From Nevskiaceae bacterium (GTDB lineage Bacteria > Pseudomonadota > Gammaproteobacteria > Nevskiales > Nevskiaceae): a stretch of DNA of 64,000 bases. Made by a program: the position numbers and the translations under genes. Location: NCBI GenBank assembly GCA_004298465.1, contig SCRT01000012.1, positions 292,846-356,845 of the forward strand, read 5' to 3'. This document shows positions 1-7,720 of the stretch, one piece after another. Position 1 is the stretch's first letter. Every line of letters begins with the position of its first letter. The notes under the pieces were generated by a model that was not told the origin of the DNA, ran no database searches, and was given only the letters and a program-made list of their open reading frames with translations.

Positions 1-483
1 GCGCTGATGCCGAAGCACAGCCTGGAAATGGTGGCGCGCTGCGTCGTCGAAATGGGCACTTCAACGTATTACACGGCCTTGAACCGCGCCACGGACGAGC
101 CGGTGCTCAAGTGGCTGACCCAACGCATCTACGAAGACGAGATCGCCCACTACAAGCATTTTCTGCGCTACTTCCAGGCCTGGCGCGACCGGGACGGTGC
201 TTCGCGTCGCGAGATCGCCCTGACACTGTGGCGGCGGCTGAAGATGATCGAGGCGGAAGATTCCTGGGTCGTGACCAAGCATGTACATGCTGCGCTGTAC
301 CCCGGCGAAGCCTGGGACGACCGGGTATACCGCGCCGTCATCGCGGATTGCCGGCGAACCGTGGCCGCGCATTTCCCGCACCGCATGTCGGTGAAGATGC
401 TGCTGCACCCGCTGGACGTGGGGCCGCGCATGCAACGGCTGCTGATTCCACCGTTGACCGGGGTGGCGCGGCTGGTGGCTTGA
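1..483 (+). CDS. Ferritin-like domain protein, C-terminal part (cut by window edge)
   Basis: The frame is open to the first base, so the true start lies outside the window; an internal Met is at position 7. The visible part is about 160 residues, mostly helical, with a di-iron type ExxH motif in DEIAHYKHF near residue 48, as in ferritin-like/rubrerythrin-type four-helix bundles. Only one half of a possible di-iron site is visible, so metal binding is inferred. It is convergent with a Crp/Fnr regulator next to nnrS, so a link to redox or nitrosative stress is possible but unproven. Substrate and exact family are not recognised. Confidence 0.6.
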   Translation, partial: ALMPKHSLEMVARCVVEMGTSTYYTALNRATDEPVLKWLTQRIYEDEIAHYKHFLRYFQAWRDRDGASRREIALTLWRRLKMIEAEDSWVVTKHVHAALYPGEAWDDRVYRAVIADCRRTVAAHFPHRMSVKMLLHPLDVGPRMQRLLIPPLTGVARLVA

Positions 484-553
484 GCGATCGGAGATCACGC
501 GAGCGGTGAGCGACGGAAAGAGCCGCCACCGCCAAGCTTCGCCATACTCTTTG

Positions 554-629
554 TCGCCGGCAGGCCGGCTCCTGCAAGTGCTTGTCATTGCACGCGGTTT
601 TGTCTGCAGGAGCGTGCCCGCACGCGACC
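554..629. repeat. REP-like inverted pair
   Basis: Two oppositely oriented copies of a GTAGGAGC...GCGAC-type element: GTCGCCGGCAGGCCGGCTCC on the left and CAGGAGCGTGCCCGCACGCG on the right, about 27 bp apart. It lies between two convergent genes, the usual place for REP elements. Related copies occur near 3.2, 22.9, 25.1 and 33.9 kb. Confidence 0.7.
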
Positions 630-664
630 AACACGGGCCGGCAGGGTGATGTGGAAGCATGGAC

Positions 665-688
665 GCCAGCGCCAGCGCCAGCGCCAGC
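665..688. repeat. Short tandem repeat (GCCAGC)x4
   Basis: Four perfect tandem copies of the hexamer GCCAGC lie in the roughly 300-bp non-coding stretch between the ferritin-like gene and the Crp/Fnr gene. No convincing gene spans it. Apart from this repeat and the REP pair, nothing else is seen in 484-787. Confidence 0.7.
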
Positions 689-787
689 GCCGCGGCGGTA
701 AGCGGCGAAAGATGCTGGAACTCATCGCTGTCGATGACGCGTTTTTCTTGCGGCCGCTCGTCGCTCACCGGCCGTGATGCAGCGGCC

Positions 788-1501
788 TCAGAAATGTGCT
801 CGTCGCTGCAGGGCCGGGAAGTCGCGGATCGTGACAGTGGCACCGGCGACTTCGATGAGGCCGCCGTCGGTCAGGCGCCGGAACGCGCGTGACAGGGTTT
901 CCGGCGCTAGTCCGAGTTCGGCGGCGATCAGCACTTTCGCCACCGGCAGCTTCAACACCGACTGGTCGTGCGGACCGCGGTCGTGCAGTCCCAGCAGGTA
1001 GCGCGCCACGCGCGCGCTGGAACTGTGCAGCGTCAGCATCTCGATCTCGTCCCAGTGCGCGTAGATGCGCTTGACCATCTGCTGCATCACGGCGCGGCAG
1101 GTATCGCCGGAAGCTTCCAGCAACGCGAGATAGGGTGAACGCTCCACGGCGATCACCCGGGTATGGCCGATCGCCTCCGCGTGCACCGGGTAGTGCGGTG
1201 GGTCGGAAAACAGCACGCTTTCCGCGAAACCCTGCCCGGCGCGCGCCAGGCGCATGATCTTTTCCAGCCCCTGGGCCGAGTCGCGGAACAGTTTGATGCT
1301 GCCCTCGCACACCACATAGAACTCGCTCGCGCTCTCGCCCTGCGAGAACAGGCGCTCGCTGCTGCGCAGGGTGCGTTCGTGGACGTGGCGCTGGATCGCC
1401 TGCCACTGGGCGTTGTCCAGCGCCGCGAACAGGTAGTGCCCGCGCAGTGTCTCAAGTGCGGTCCGGGGAGAGGCTACCGTGTAGCGCGCCGACGTGTTCA
1501 T
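788..1501 (-). CDS. Crp/Fnr-family transcriptional regulator (Dnr-like)
   Basis: A 237-residue protein starting at MNTSARY, 8 bases after the nnrS stop; a start 10 codons earlier (1531) would overlap nnrS. Residues about 25-140 form a cyclic-nucleotide-binding-type beta-barrel (FSQGESASEFYVVCEGSIKLF). The C-terminal 60 residues are a winged helix-turn-helix (AAELGLAPETLSRAFRRLTDGG). The N-terminal cysteine cluster of FNR is absent, so an oxygen-sensing Fe-S cluster is unlikely. Together with nnrS this suggests a Dnr/NnrR-like haem-based NO sensor controlling its neighbour; that role is inferred from context. It probably shares a transcript with nnrS. Confidence 0.85.
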   Translation of the reverse strand: MNTSARYTVASPRTALETLRGHYLFAALDNAQWQAIQRHVHERTLRSSERLFSQGESASEFYVVCEGSIKLFRDSAQGLEKIMRLARAGQGFAESVLFSDPPHYPVHAEAIGHTRVIAVERSPYLALLEASGDTCRAVMQQMVKRIYAHWDEIEMLTLHSSSARVARYLLGLHDRGPHDQSVLKLPVAKVLIAAELGLAPETLSRAFRRLTDGGLIEVAGATVTIRDFPALQRRAHF

Positions 1502-1508
1502 GCGCGGC

Positions 1509-2657
1509 TCATGCGCCAGACGTGCGGCCACGCACCAGCAGCGGACCGACGGCAGCGAGATAGATCAGGTAGGCGGCAACCCAAGCACAGGCGGCAGCTG
1601 GCCACCAGCCCGGCCCGCCGGCCAGGCGCAGCAATGCCGCGACACTGGGCAGCAGGAAGGCGACGGTCAGCGCCTTGCTGGCCTGGATTGGCACGCCGCT
1701 GTGGCCCTGGGCTACGCGCGTCATCATCGCCAGCGACAACGTGCCGAGCGCACCGACAGTAATCCCATGTAGAGAGGCATGAACGCCGGGCCCGGCCCAC
1801 GCTGCGCCGAAGGCGCCGAGCAACGCCAGCCCGCGCAGTGCCAGCCCGATCACCAGCCACAGGTAGCCAAGGTGCAGCGACCACAGCATCGGTTCGTTCA
1901 GCCCGCGCCAGCCGTGCCACGCACCGAGCCGGATGCCGGCCAGCAGCGCGAGCACGAGGAACAGCGCGCCCTGCACGGGCGCCGGAACGGACAGGATGTC
2001 GGTAACCAGCACAAGCGCAGCGCCGACGTTGACCGCAATCGACAGCGCTGGCCAATTTTGTGGCGCCATGCGCGGGATCTTGCGGCCGCTGAAGAAGGGA
2101 ATGACACGGCCACCGATCGCGATCATCAGGATCGTGATCCAGTCCACCGTCCACACCAGCGCGTCGCTGGCCAGCGGGCTGTGACGCTGGGCCGCGATCA
2201 GGAAGATCGCATCCAGCGCCGTATAGCTCGCCAGCAGCACGATGACGAAATAGTTGCGTGTGTTGCGCTTCAGCGCGATGACGCGCGCCACCATCGCCAG
2301 CAGGATCGCCAGCCACCCCAGGTCGAGAACCGTCGCCAGCCACAGCGGCGCATTGACGAGAAAAGCGATGCGGGCCGCGAGCCATGCCACGAACAGGAGT
2401 GCGAGCGTCGCCGGCGTCGTCGTGGCCATGCCGGTCCAGCTCGCCGAAGCGGTCAGCAGGAAGCCCGAGATCAGTGCGCCGGCGAAGCCGAACAGCAGCG
2501 CGTGCCCATGCCAGAGCGGTGAAGGTAACGGCGAAGGCGGCAGCCAGCCCAGATGCAGGAACACCGCCCACAACAGCATGCCGAGCGCGGAAAACGCGGC
2601 GGCACCCATAAACATCGGACGGAACGGGTACAAGGGGCGGTTTGCGGTCGCGTTCAT
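1509..2657 (-). CDS. nnrS: NnrS family haem-copper membrane protein
   Basis: A 382-residue polytopic membrane protein of about twelve hydrophobic segments. It shows NnrS family hallmarks: the N-terminal PFRPMFMGAA, WHGHALLFGFAGALISGFLLTA, and IGGRVIPFFSGRKIPRM. NnrS proteins relieve nitric-oxide stress during denitrification or host attack; the biochemical reaction is not settled. It is the upstream gene of a two-gene unit with the Crp/Fnr regulator, 8 bp away. The start is the ATG giving MNATANRPLYPF. Confidence 0.92.
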   Translation of the reverse strand: MNATANRPLYPFRPMFMGAAAFSALGMLLWAVFLHLGWLPPSPLPSPLWHGHALLFGFAGALISGFLLTASASWTGMATTTPATLALLFVAWLAARIAFLVNAPLWLATVLDLGWLAILLAMVARVIALKRNTRNYFVIVLLASYTALDAIFLIAAQRHSPLASDALVWTVDWITILMIAIGGRVIPFFSGRKIPRMAPQNWPALSIAVNVGAALVLVTDILSVPAPVQGALFLVLALLAGIRLGAWHGWRGLNEPMLWSLHLGYLWLVIGLALRGLALLGAFGAAWAGPGVHASLHGITVGALGTLSLAMMTRVAQGHSGVPIQASKALTVAFLLPSVAALLRLAGGPGWWPAAACAWVAAYLIYLAAVGPLLVRGRTSGA

Positions 2658-2777
2658 GGTGCATCCCTGGAACTTGGTGTCAGTGTGGGCGGGTGTAGGA
2701 GGTCAAGCCTTGACGATGGTCAATCCTAACCGGGTAGCGTGTGCGATGATGGTCGTACACATTTCAAGGAGACAGCC

Positions 2778-3125
2778 ATGGCAGAAGACATGTACCCCCC
2801 GCCGGGCGGAGAACTGGGCCATTACCGGCGCGAACTGGCGCCGGAGACGCTCAAGGCCTTCCACGCATTCAGCCAGCAGGTATTCAGCGCCGGTGAGCTG
2901 GATGTCAAGACCAAGCAGTTGATCGCCGTTGCCGTTGCGCATGTCACGCAGTGTCCGTATTGCATTCGCGGCCACGTCGACGGCGCGCTGAAGGCCGGCG
3001 CCACCGACAAGCAGATCATGGAAGCGATCTGGGTCGCCTCCGAAATGCGTGCCGGCGGTGCCTATGCGCACTCCAGCCTCGCGCTCGACGAGATCCGCCG
3101 GCAGCAGGCGAAAGCGGGCGGATGA
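2778..3125 (+). CDS. Carboxymuconolactone decarboxylase-family / AhpD-like protein
   Basis: A 115-residue all-helical protein. The start MAEDMYPP is supported by AGGAGA six bases upstream; an upstream in-frame start at 2739 has no ribosome site. The signature is the CPYC redox pair in HVTQCPYCIRGHVDGALKAGA, followed by TDKQIMEAIWVASEMRAGGAYAHS, as in AhpD-like and CMD-domain peroxidase-related proteins. The paired cysteines and following histidine suggest hydroperoxide reduction rather than the decarboxylase activity of the family name. The gene stands alone and diverges from nnrS. Confidence 0.85.
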   Translation: MAEDMYPPPGGELGHYRRELAPETLKAFHAFSQQVFSAGELDVKTKQLIAVAVAHVTQCPYCIRGHVDGALKAGATDKQIMEAIWVASEMRAGGAYAHSSLALDEIRRQQAKAGG

Positions 3126-3212
3126 AAGCAAGCGGGAAGCGGCCAAGAGATGGCGCGGTGCTTTCCCCGCGGCTCACTGCTTCCCGTCCGCCCAGCTGCC
3201 AGTTCGCTACCC

Positions 3213-3283
3213 GTCGCCTGCAGGCCAGCTCCTACACGTGCCTGAATTGGAGATGTTTCTGTAGGAGCGCGCCTGCGCGCGAC
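3213..3283. repeat. REP-like inverted pair
   Basis: GTCGCCTGCAGGCCAGCTCC and, about 28 bp on, GTAGGAGCGCGCCTGCGCGC form an inverted pair in the 456-bp gap between two convergent genes. The same gap has a GATTGGGATTCGGGATTCGC stretch at 3366-3387, a low-complexity motif. No gene is seen in 3126-3581. Confidence 0.75.
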
Positions 3284-3581
3284 AAGACCTGGGCCGGGAT
3301 CGGAGATTTGATCAGTAAGCGGTAAGTAGTGAGCAGTGATCGACCGGAACACGGTGCGGCATTTTGGGATTGGGATTCGGGATTCGCAAAAGACGGCACG
3401 TCGATCTCCAATCGTCCGGTAACGGCACCACGGTTCATCGGCTGGTCGCCCGTTTACGGTTGCCTGCGCGCATGACCGTCGCCAATGACGGCACTGTGAA
3501 TTCCCCTCCTCTGGAGGGGCGGCTGCCTGAAGGTGGACAGAGTGGTTGCCGGGTGTGGCAGGATTGCCATTCCCCGCTCCC

Positions 3582-4985
3582 CTACAAATACGGCGAAAAC
3601 AGCCAGAACACGCTGTCGCGCAGGCGCGCCGTGAGGGGGCGCTGCAGGTGGGCGGCGAGGTCGACGCGCTGCGAGCGGGCGCGGGATTCGTTGAAGACCT
3701 TTTCCAGCTCCGCGCACAGGCCGGGGTCGAAGACTTCCAGCCCAAGCTCGAAATTCAGCCGCAGGCTGCGCGGGTCGAGGTTGGCGGAGCCGACGAAGGA
3801 ATAGACGCCGTCGACCATCAGCAGCTTGCTGTGGTCGAAGGGTTTGGGGCTGAAGTACAGGCGCACGCCCTGCTCCAGCAGGTAGCGCATGGCGTGGCGT
3901 GCAGCCCAGTCCACGTAGCGCAGGTTGCTGTGGTAGGGGAGTATCACTTCCACTTCCACGCCGCGCAGTGCGGCGGCTTGCAGTGCGGCGGCCAGTTCGC
4001 GCGGTGGCAGGAAGTAGGGCGTCATGATGTGGATCGTGCGGTGGGCGGCGGACACAGCGCCGAGCAGCACCAGCACGAGCTTGTCGAGATCTTCGTCCGG
4101 CCCACCGCCAATGACGCGTGCGCGCGCATTGCCGGCGCGCTCTGGGGGTATTGGCAGTAGCAGCGACTCGCGCGTGGCGAAGGCCCAGTCACGGGCGAAG
4201 GTGGCGGCGAGCTGCACCACGACTGGCCCGTCGACGCGGAAATGCGTGTCACAGGTGCGCTTGCTGGCACGGCGAGCCAGATAGCTGTTGGAGATGTTCA
4301 TGCCGCCGGTCCAGGCCACCGTGCCGTCCACGATCATCGTCTTGCGGTGGTTGCGCAGGTTCACGGACAGTGAGGGCGGCAGCAGCCGGGGGGGAAGGAA
4401 GCGCGCGGCGTCGATGCCGCGCCGGCGCATGCGTCCGACGGCATGTGGAAAGCTGTACCACTCCCCGAAGCCGTCCACCAGCACCTTCACCGACACGCCA
4501 CGCGCCACCGCTGCTGCCAGCGCATCGAAGAACTTCCGGCACGCGCCGGCGGTGTCGAAGATGTAGCTGCCGATCCACAGGCTGTGCTGCGCGGCACTGA
4601 CAGCGGCCAGCATCTGCGGATAGGCTGCTTCGGCATTGCGCAGCGGCTGCACCCGGTTGCCGCCCAGCAGCGGCAGCCCGCTGACCGCGCCGCCGATGCG
4701 CTGCAGCTGGATGAGGGGCAGGTCGTCGGAATGGCCGGGCAGAGCGCGGGGGCGCGGCACGCTCAGGCCGTGCAGCCGGCGCCCGTGCTGGGCGACGCGG
4801 TTGATGCCGAGCAGGCCGTAGGTGGCGGGGCCGAGAAAGGGCAGCAGCCAGCACAGCCCGATCCAGCCGAAGGCAGCGCGCGGATCGCGCTTGTTGAGCA
4901 GGACGTGCAGGGTGGTGGCTGTCGCCAGGAACAGATGTGCAAGGCCGAGCGCGGTTTGCCAGACGGTCGCCCAGTCGACGGTCAC
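3582..4985 (-). CDS. cls: Cardiolipin synthase (phospholipase D superfamily)
   Basis: A 467-residue membrane-bound enzyme that joins two phosphatidylglycerol molecules to make cardiolipin and glycerol. Two N-terminal hydrophobic segments (about residues 8-28 and 38-60) are followed by two PLD domains. Each has a full HKD motif: HRKTMIVDGTVAWTGGMN in the first half and HSKLLMVDGVYSFVGSANLD in the second. Length fits bacterial Cls (about 480). Its ATG overlaps the stop of the preceding endonuclease/exonuclease/phosphatase gene by 4 bases (ATGA), indicating translational coupling. ClsA versus another paralogue cannot be fixed here. Confidence 0.9.
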   Translation of the reverse strand: MTVDWATVWQTALGLAHLFLATATTLHVLLNKRDPRAAFGWIGLCWLLPFLGPATYGLLGINRVAQHGRRLHGLSVPRPRALPGHSDDLPLIQLQRIGGAVSGLPLLGGNRVQPLRNAEAAYPQMLAAVSAAQHSLWIGSYIFDTAGACRKFFDALAAAVARGVSVKVLVDGFGEWYSFPHAVGRMRRRGIDAARFLPPRLLPPSLSVNLRNHRKTMIVDGTVAWTGGMNISNSYLARRASKRTCDTHFRVDGPVVVQLAATFARDWAFATRESLLLPIPPERAGNARARVIGGGPDEDLDKLVLVLLGAVSAAHRTIHIMTPYFLPPRELAAALQAAALRGVEVEVILPYHSNLRYVDWAARHAMRYLLEQGVRLYFSPKPFDHSKLLMVDGVYSFVGSANLDPRSLRLNFELGLEVFDPGLCAELEKVFNESRARSQRVDLAAHLQRPLTARLRDSVFWLFSPYL

Positions 4986-5746
4986 AGGCTGCGCACCAGC
5001 CGCGCTTCGAGCGGCAGGTGGTCGGACAGAGCCAGCGGCACGGCGCGCGCATCCACGACTTCCAGCCCGGGCATGACGAGCACCTGGTCGAGGCTCTGGC
5101 GCGGATTCCAGCTGGGGAAGGTCAGCGGCGGGTCGGCCAGCGGGCGCAGGCCGGCGAAGCTCAGCGCCGCGTTGTGCTGCAGGCCCTCGTGGCGCTCGTT
5201 GAAGTCGCCGACGACCACTGCGCGCCGCCCGCGCAGATGCGTGGCGAGATAGGAAAGCTGGCGGGTGCGCGTGCCGTCGCCGAGCGCCATGTGCGTGACG
5301 ACGACGGTGGTTGCGCCGAGGCTTTCTGGTTCGATGTCCACTTCCAGCATGCCGCGCCCGCGCACTCCGGGCAGCGCCTGGTGGCTGAAGCGCGCCACCG
5401 GCACGCGCGACAGGAAGCCGAGGCAGACGCGCGCCAGCGGCCCCATGTCGCGCGTCACGGCAAAGCCGTAGTAGGGGAAGTCCGCTTCAGCGGCCAGCCA
5501 TTCCACGAGGTTGCGGCGTCGTGTTCGCACGCTCCCGGCATCTGCTTCCTGCAGCGCCACGAAGTCGTAGTCGCGCATCAGCGTCGCGAGGCTTTCGACG
5601 TTGTCCGCGCGTTCGCGCGTCGGCAGCACGTAGCGCCAGGCGCCGGTCACGTAGTCGCGGTAGCGGTGCGTGGCGAGCCCGGCCTGGATGTTGAAGCTCA
5701 GCAGGCGGAACGCCGGGTGTGCAGCGGTGGCAATGCCGTCGGCCAC
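4982..5746 (-). CDS. Endonuclease/exonuclease/phosphatase family protein
   Basis: A 254-residue protein with the EEP fold. Metal and catalytic motifs are present in order: LLSFNIQAG near the N-terminus, FVALQEAD, a central TMALGDGTR loop, VVGDFNE and the C-terminal SDHLPLEARL. It has no signal peptide. The family covers DNases, phosphatases and sphingomyelinases, so the substrate is open. Its 4-base overlap with the cardiolipin synthase gene, a common arrangement for EEP proteins, suggests a membrane-phospholipid role, but that is inference. Confidence 0.85.
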   Translation of the reverse strand: MADGIATAAHPAFRLLSFNIQAGLATHRYRDYVTGAWRYVLPTRERADNVESLATLMRDYDFVALQEADAGSVRTRRRNLVEWLAAEADFPYYGFAVTRDMGPLARVCLGFLSRVPVARFSHQALPGVRGRGMLEVDIEPESLGATTVVVTHMALGDGTRTRQLSYLATHLRGRRAVVVGDFNERHEGLQHNAALSFAGLRPLADPPLTFPSWNPRQSLDQVLVMPGLEVVDARAVPLALSDHLPLEARLVRSL

Positions 5747-5747
5747 G

Positions 5748-6200
5748 TCAGTGCGCCTCCAGTTCCTTCAGGCGGGCGCGCAGCGCGTGTTCTTCCTGCC
5801 AGCGCTCGGTTTCATCGCGCACGATGGCAGCAATCGCCGTGACCTTGTGGGCAGCGTCGAACAGCAGCGTGACGGTGAACGCGATCGACAGCTTGCGCCC
5901 GTCCTTGTGCAGCGCCGGTACGCGCAGTACCTGGGCGCCGTAGCGGGTGATGCCGGTTTCCATGGTGTGGTGAAAGCCGGTGGAATGGCGTGTGCGGAAG
6001 CGCTCCGGAATGATGATCGAGAGCTTCACTCCGAGCGCTTCCTCCGGCGTGAAGCCGAAGATGCGCGTGGCCGCCGCGTTCCAGTAGAGGATGTTCTCGC
6101 CAGTATCCGCGACGATGATGCCGTCTCCGGCATTCGCGACGAGTGCGGCGAGATCGACCGCCTGTGCCATGGCCTGTCTCTGGATAATGTGGAAGTTCAT
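5748..6200 (-). CDS. Stand-alone PAS-domain protein
   Basis: A 150-residue protein made of one PAS domain (about residues 17-130: DGIIVADTGENILYWNAAA, FGFTPEEALG, RVPALHKDGRKLSIAFTVTL) and a short C-terminal coiled-coil tail. No kinase, GGDEF, EAL or DNA-binding output domain follows. A second start at MAQAVDL (6170) is equally possible and has AGACAGG just upstream. The ligand is unknown; the HKDG loop and TLLFD strand resemble sensory-box PAS folds. It ends 1 base before the EEP gene start and is probably co-transcribed with it. The role is probably sensory, through an unseen partner. Confidence 0.75.
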   Translation of the reverse strand: MNFHIIQRQAMAQAVDLAALVANAGDGIIVADTGENILYWNAAATRIFGFTPEEALGVKLSIIIPERFRTRHSTGFHHTMETGITRYGAQVLRVPALHKDGRKLSIAFTVTLLFDAAHKVTAIAAIVRDETERWQEEHALRARLKELEAH

Positions 6201-6221
6201 TATGCCGGGTGGTGCCGGGCC

Positions 6222-6722
6222 TCATGCCTTGCGGGGTTTGCGGCGGCCGAAGCGCTCCAGCAGGTCCGGCGCCACGGCTTTCGGCACCAGCTTGCCGACC
6301 GGCGCGCCGAGGTGGGTGAGCTCGCGCACCAGCGACGACGACAGGTGCGCGTATTTCGGCGACGGCGCCAGCATCACGGTATCGAGCGCGGGATAGAGGT
6401 CGCGGTTCATCACCGCCATTTGCTTTTCATAGTCCACGTCACCGACCGTGCGCACGCCGCGCACCAGAACCGTCACGCCGTTTTCGCGTGCGAAGTCCAC
6501 CACCAGCCCTTCGAAACCCAGTACTTCGACGTTCTTGAGCTCAGCCGCCGCCCGCTGCACAAGTTCGCAGCGCTCTTCCAGCGTGAACGCCGGGCGCTTG
6601 GAGGGATTCAACCCGACTGCCACGATCAGTTTCGGGAACATGTGCGAGGCGCGCTCGATGATGTCCAGGTGCCCGAGCGTGGGCGGGTCGAAAGTACCGC
6701 TGTAGGCCGCGATTACGGTCAT
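6222..6722 (-). CDS. coaD: Phosphopantetheine adenylyltransferase
   Basis: A 166-residue cytosolic nucleotidyltransferase catalysing the fourth step of coenzyme A synthesis: 4'-phosphopantetheine + ATP to dephospho-CoA + PPi. The N-terminal SGTFDPPTLGHLDII holds the TxGH motif. VGLNPSKRPAFTLEER and VRGVRTVGDVDYEKQMA are CoaD signatures, and the C-terminal HLSSSLVRELTHLGAPV is the ISST-like nucleotide loop. Length matches the family (about 160). The start MTVIAAYSG overlaps the rsmD stop by 4 bases. The rsmD-coaD pair is conserved in many bacteria. Confidence 0.96.
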   Translation of the reverse strand: MTVIAAYSGTFDPPTLGHLDIIERASHMFPKLIVAVGLNPSKRPAFTLEERCELVQRAAAELKNVEVLGFEGLVVDFARENGVTVLVRGVRTVGDVDYEKQMAVMNRDLYPALDTVMLAPSPKYAHLSSSLVRELTHLGAPVGKLVPKAVAPDLLERFGRRKPRKA

Positions 6723-7306
6723 GCCTGTTCCTCCTGCCAGCCGGCTGGGGCCAGCCTGTAGGTTGCCAGTCCGTAGCTTACCCGCCCGGCCCCGCCGGTT
6801 TTCAGCAGCGCGTAGCCAGGGGGTAGTGTTTGTGGGCGGTTCTGCGGCCATTCGAGATATACGCGGTTGGCCGGCGTCAACCGCGGAACGGCGGCGGCCA
6901 GCGCGGTCTGCAGCGCATCGGCTGCATAGGGCGGGTCGAGGAAGACAAGGCGGCACGGCGCGCCACTGCGCAGCACCGCCAGTGCGTCACCGTGGATGAT
7001 GCGCGCCCGGGCGTCGGCACCGAGCAGGGTGATGGCCCGCTGCAGCATGGCCACCTGCCGCGCATCGCGTTCCACGAACGTGACGTGGGCGGCGCCGCGC
7101 GACAGGGCTTCCAGCCCCAGCGCGCCGCTGCCGGCGAAGGCGTCGATGCAGGTCGCGCCCTGGATGTACGGCGCCAGCCAGTTGAACAGCGTTTCGCGCA
7201 CCCGGTCCGGCGTCGGCCGCAGGTCACACGCCGGGTCGAAGGCGACGCGGCGGCTGCGCCATTCGCCGCCGATGATGCGCAGGGTTGCGTCGTGACGGAG
7301 TTTCAT
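6719..7306 (-). CDS. rsmD: 16S rRNA (guanine966-N2)-methyltransferase
   Basis: A 195-residue SAM-dependent methyltransferase for G966 of 16S rRNA. Motifs: N-terminal RIIGGEWRSRRV, LRPTPDRVRETLFNWL, the SAM-binding DAFAGSGALGLEALSRGA, and the catalytic FLDPPYA (an NPPY-type loop). The start MKLRHDATLRIIGG fits the family; the upstream extension of the open frame is low-complexity shadow. ATGA overlap with coaD indicates one transcript. Confidence 0.95.
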   Translation of the reverse strand: MKLRHDATLRIIGGEWRSRRVAFDPACDLRPTPDRVRETLFNWLAPYIQGATCIDAFAGSGALGLEALSRGAAHVTFVERDARQVAMLQRAITLLGADARARIIHGDALAVLRSGAPCRLVFLDPPYAADALQTALAAAVPRLTPANRVYLEWPQNRPQTLPPGYALLKTGGAGRVSYGLATYRLAPAGWQEEQA

Positions 7307-7338
7307 GGAAGGCGACAGGCACGGTTTGCGCCGTGCTG

Positions 7339-7704
7339 CTACACCCAGTCGCCGCGCGCCGGCAACGCGTCCCGGAAGGGTTCGACCCAATCGAAGGCGT
7401 GCAGGCCGTAGGCGATGGCGGCAAAGATCAGCGCGGCGAGCAGGCTGGCCAGGATCAGCTGCAGCCAGCCGAGGGCGAGCCCGGCCACGGCCATGGCGTC
7501 GCCGTCGAGCGTGCCGCCGGAGCGGCGGATGGCGGCGCGCGCCGTGTGGCCGCAGATCACGGCCACGAGTGCCCCGACGATCGGCAACATCGTCCACGCG
7601 CCGATGCCGGCAAGCAGGCTGAAGACGGCAGCGAGGCTGGTGCGCGGTTGCGGCTGCAGGGGTGGGGGTGGGTCAACGGGCCACCCGGAAGCGGGGGTGT
7701 TCAT
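7339..7704 (-). CDS. DUF4190-type small membrane protein
   Basis: A 121-residue protein with a proline-rich N-terminus (PPPPLQPQP, residues 12-20) and two hydrophobic hairpin segments (about 26-50 and 70-100), separated by GHTARAAIRRSGGTLDGDAMAVAGLALGW. This GHxA...G..GxGmAvaGlvLGy pattern is typical of DUF4190. The function of the family is unknown. It lies between tldD and rsmD on the same strand. Confidence 0.75.
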   Translation of the reverse strand: MNTPASGWPVDPPPPLQPQPRTSLAAVFSLLAGIGAWTMLPIVGALVAVICGHTARAAIRRSGGTLDGDAMAVAGLALGWLQLILASLLAALIFAAIAYGLHAFDWVEPFRDALPARGDWV

Positions 7705-7720
7705 GGGGTGCTCGGGGAGG

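Noticed and set aside
61..843. A 260-codon minus-strand ORF covering the ferritin-like gene and REP pair
   Set aside because: It runs through a REP element and a tandem repeat, has no domain, and opposes a gene with a ferritin-like motif.
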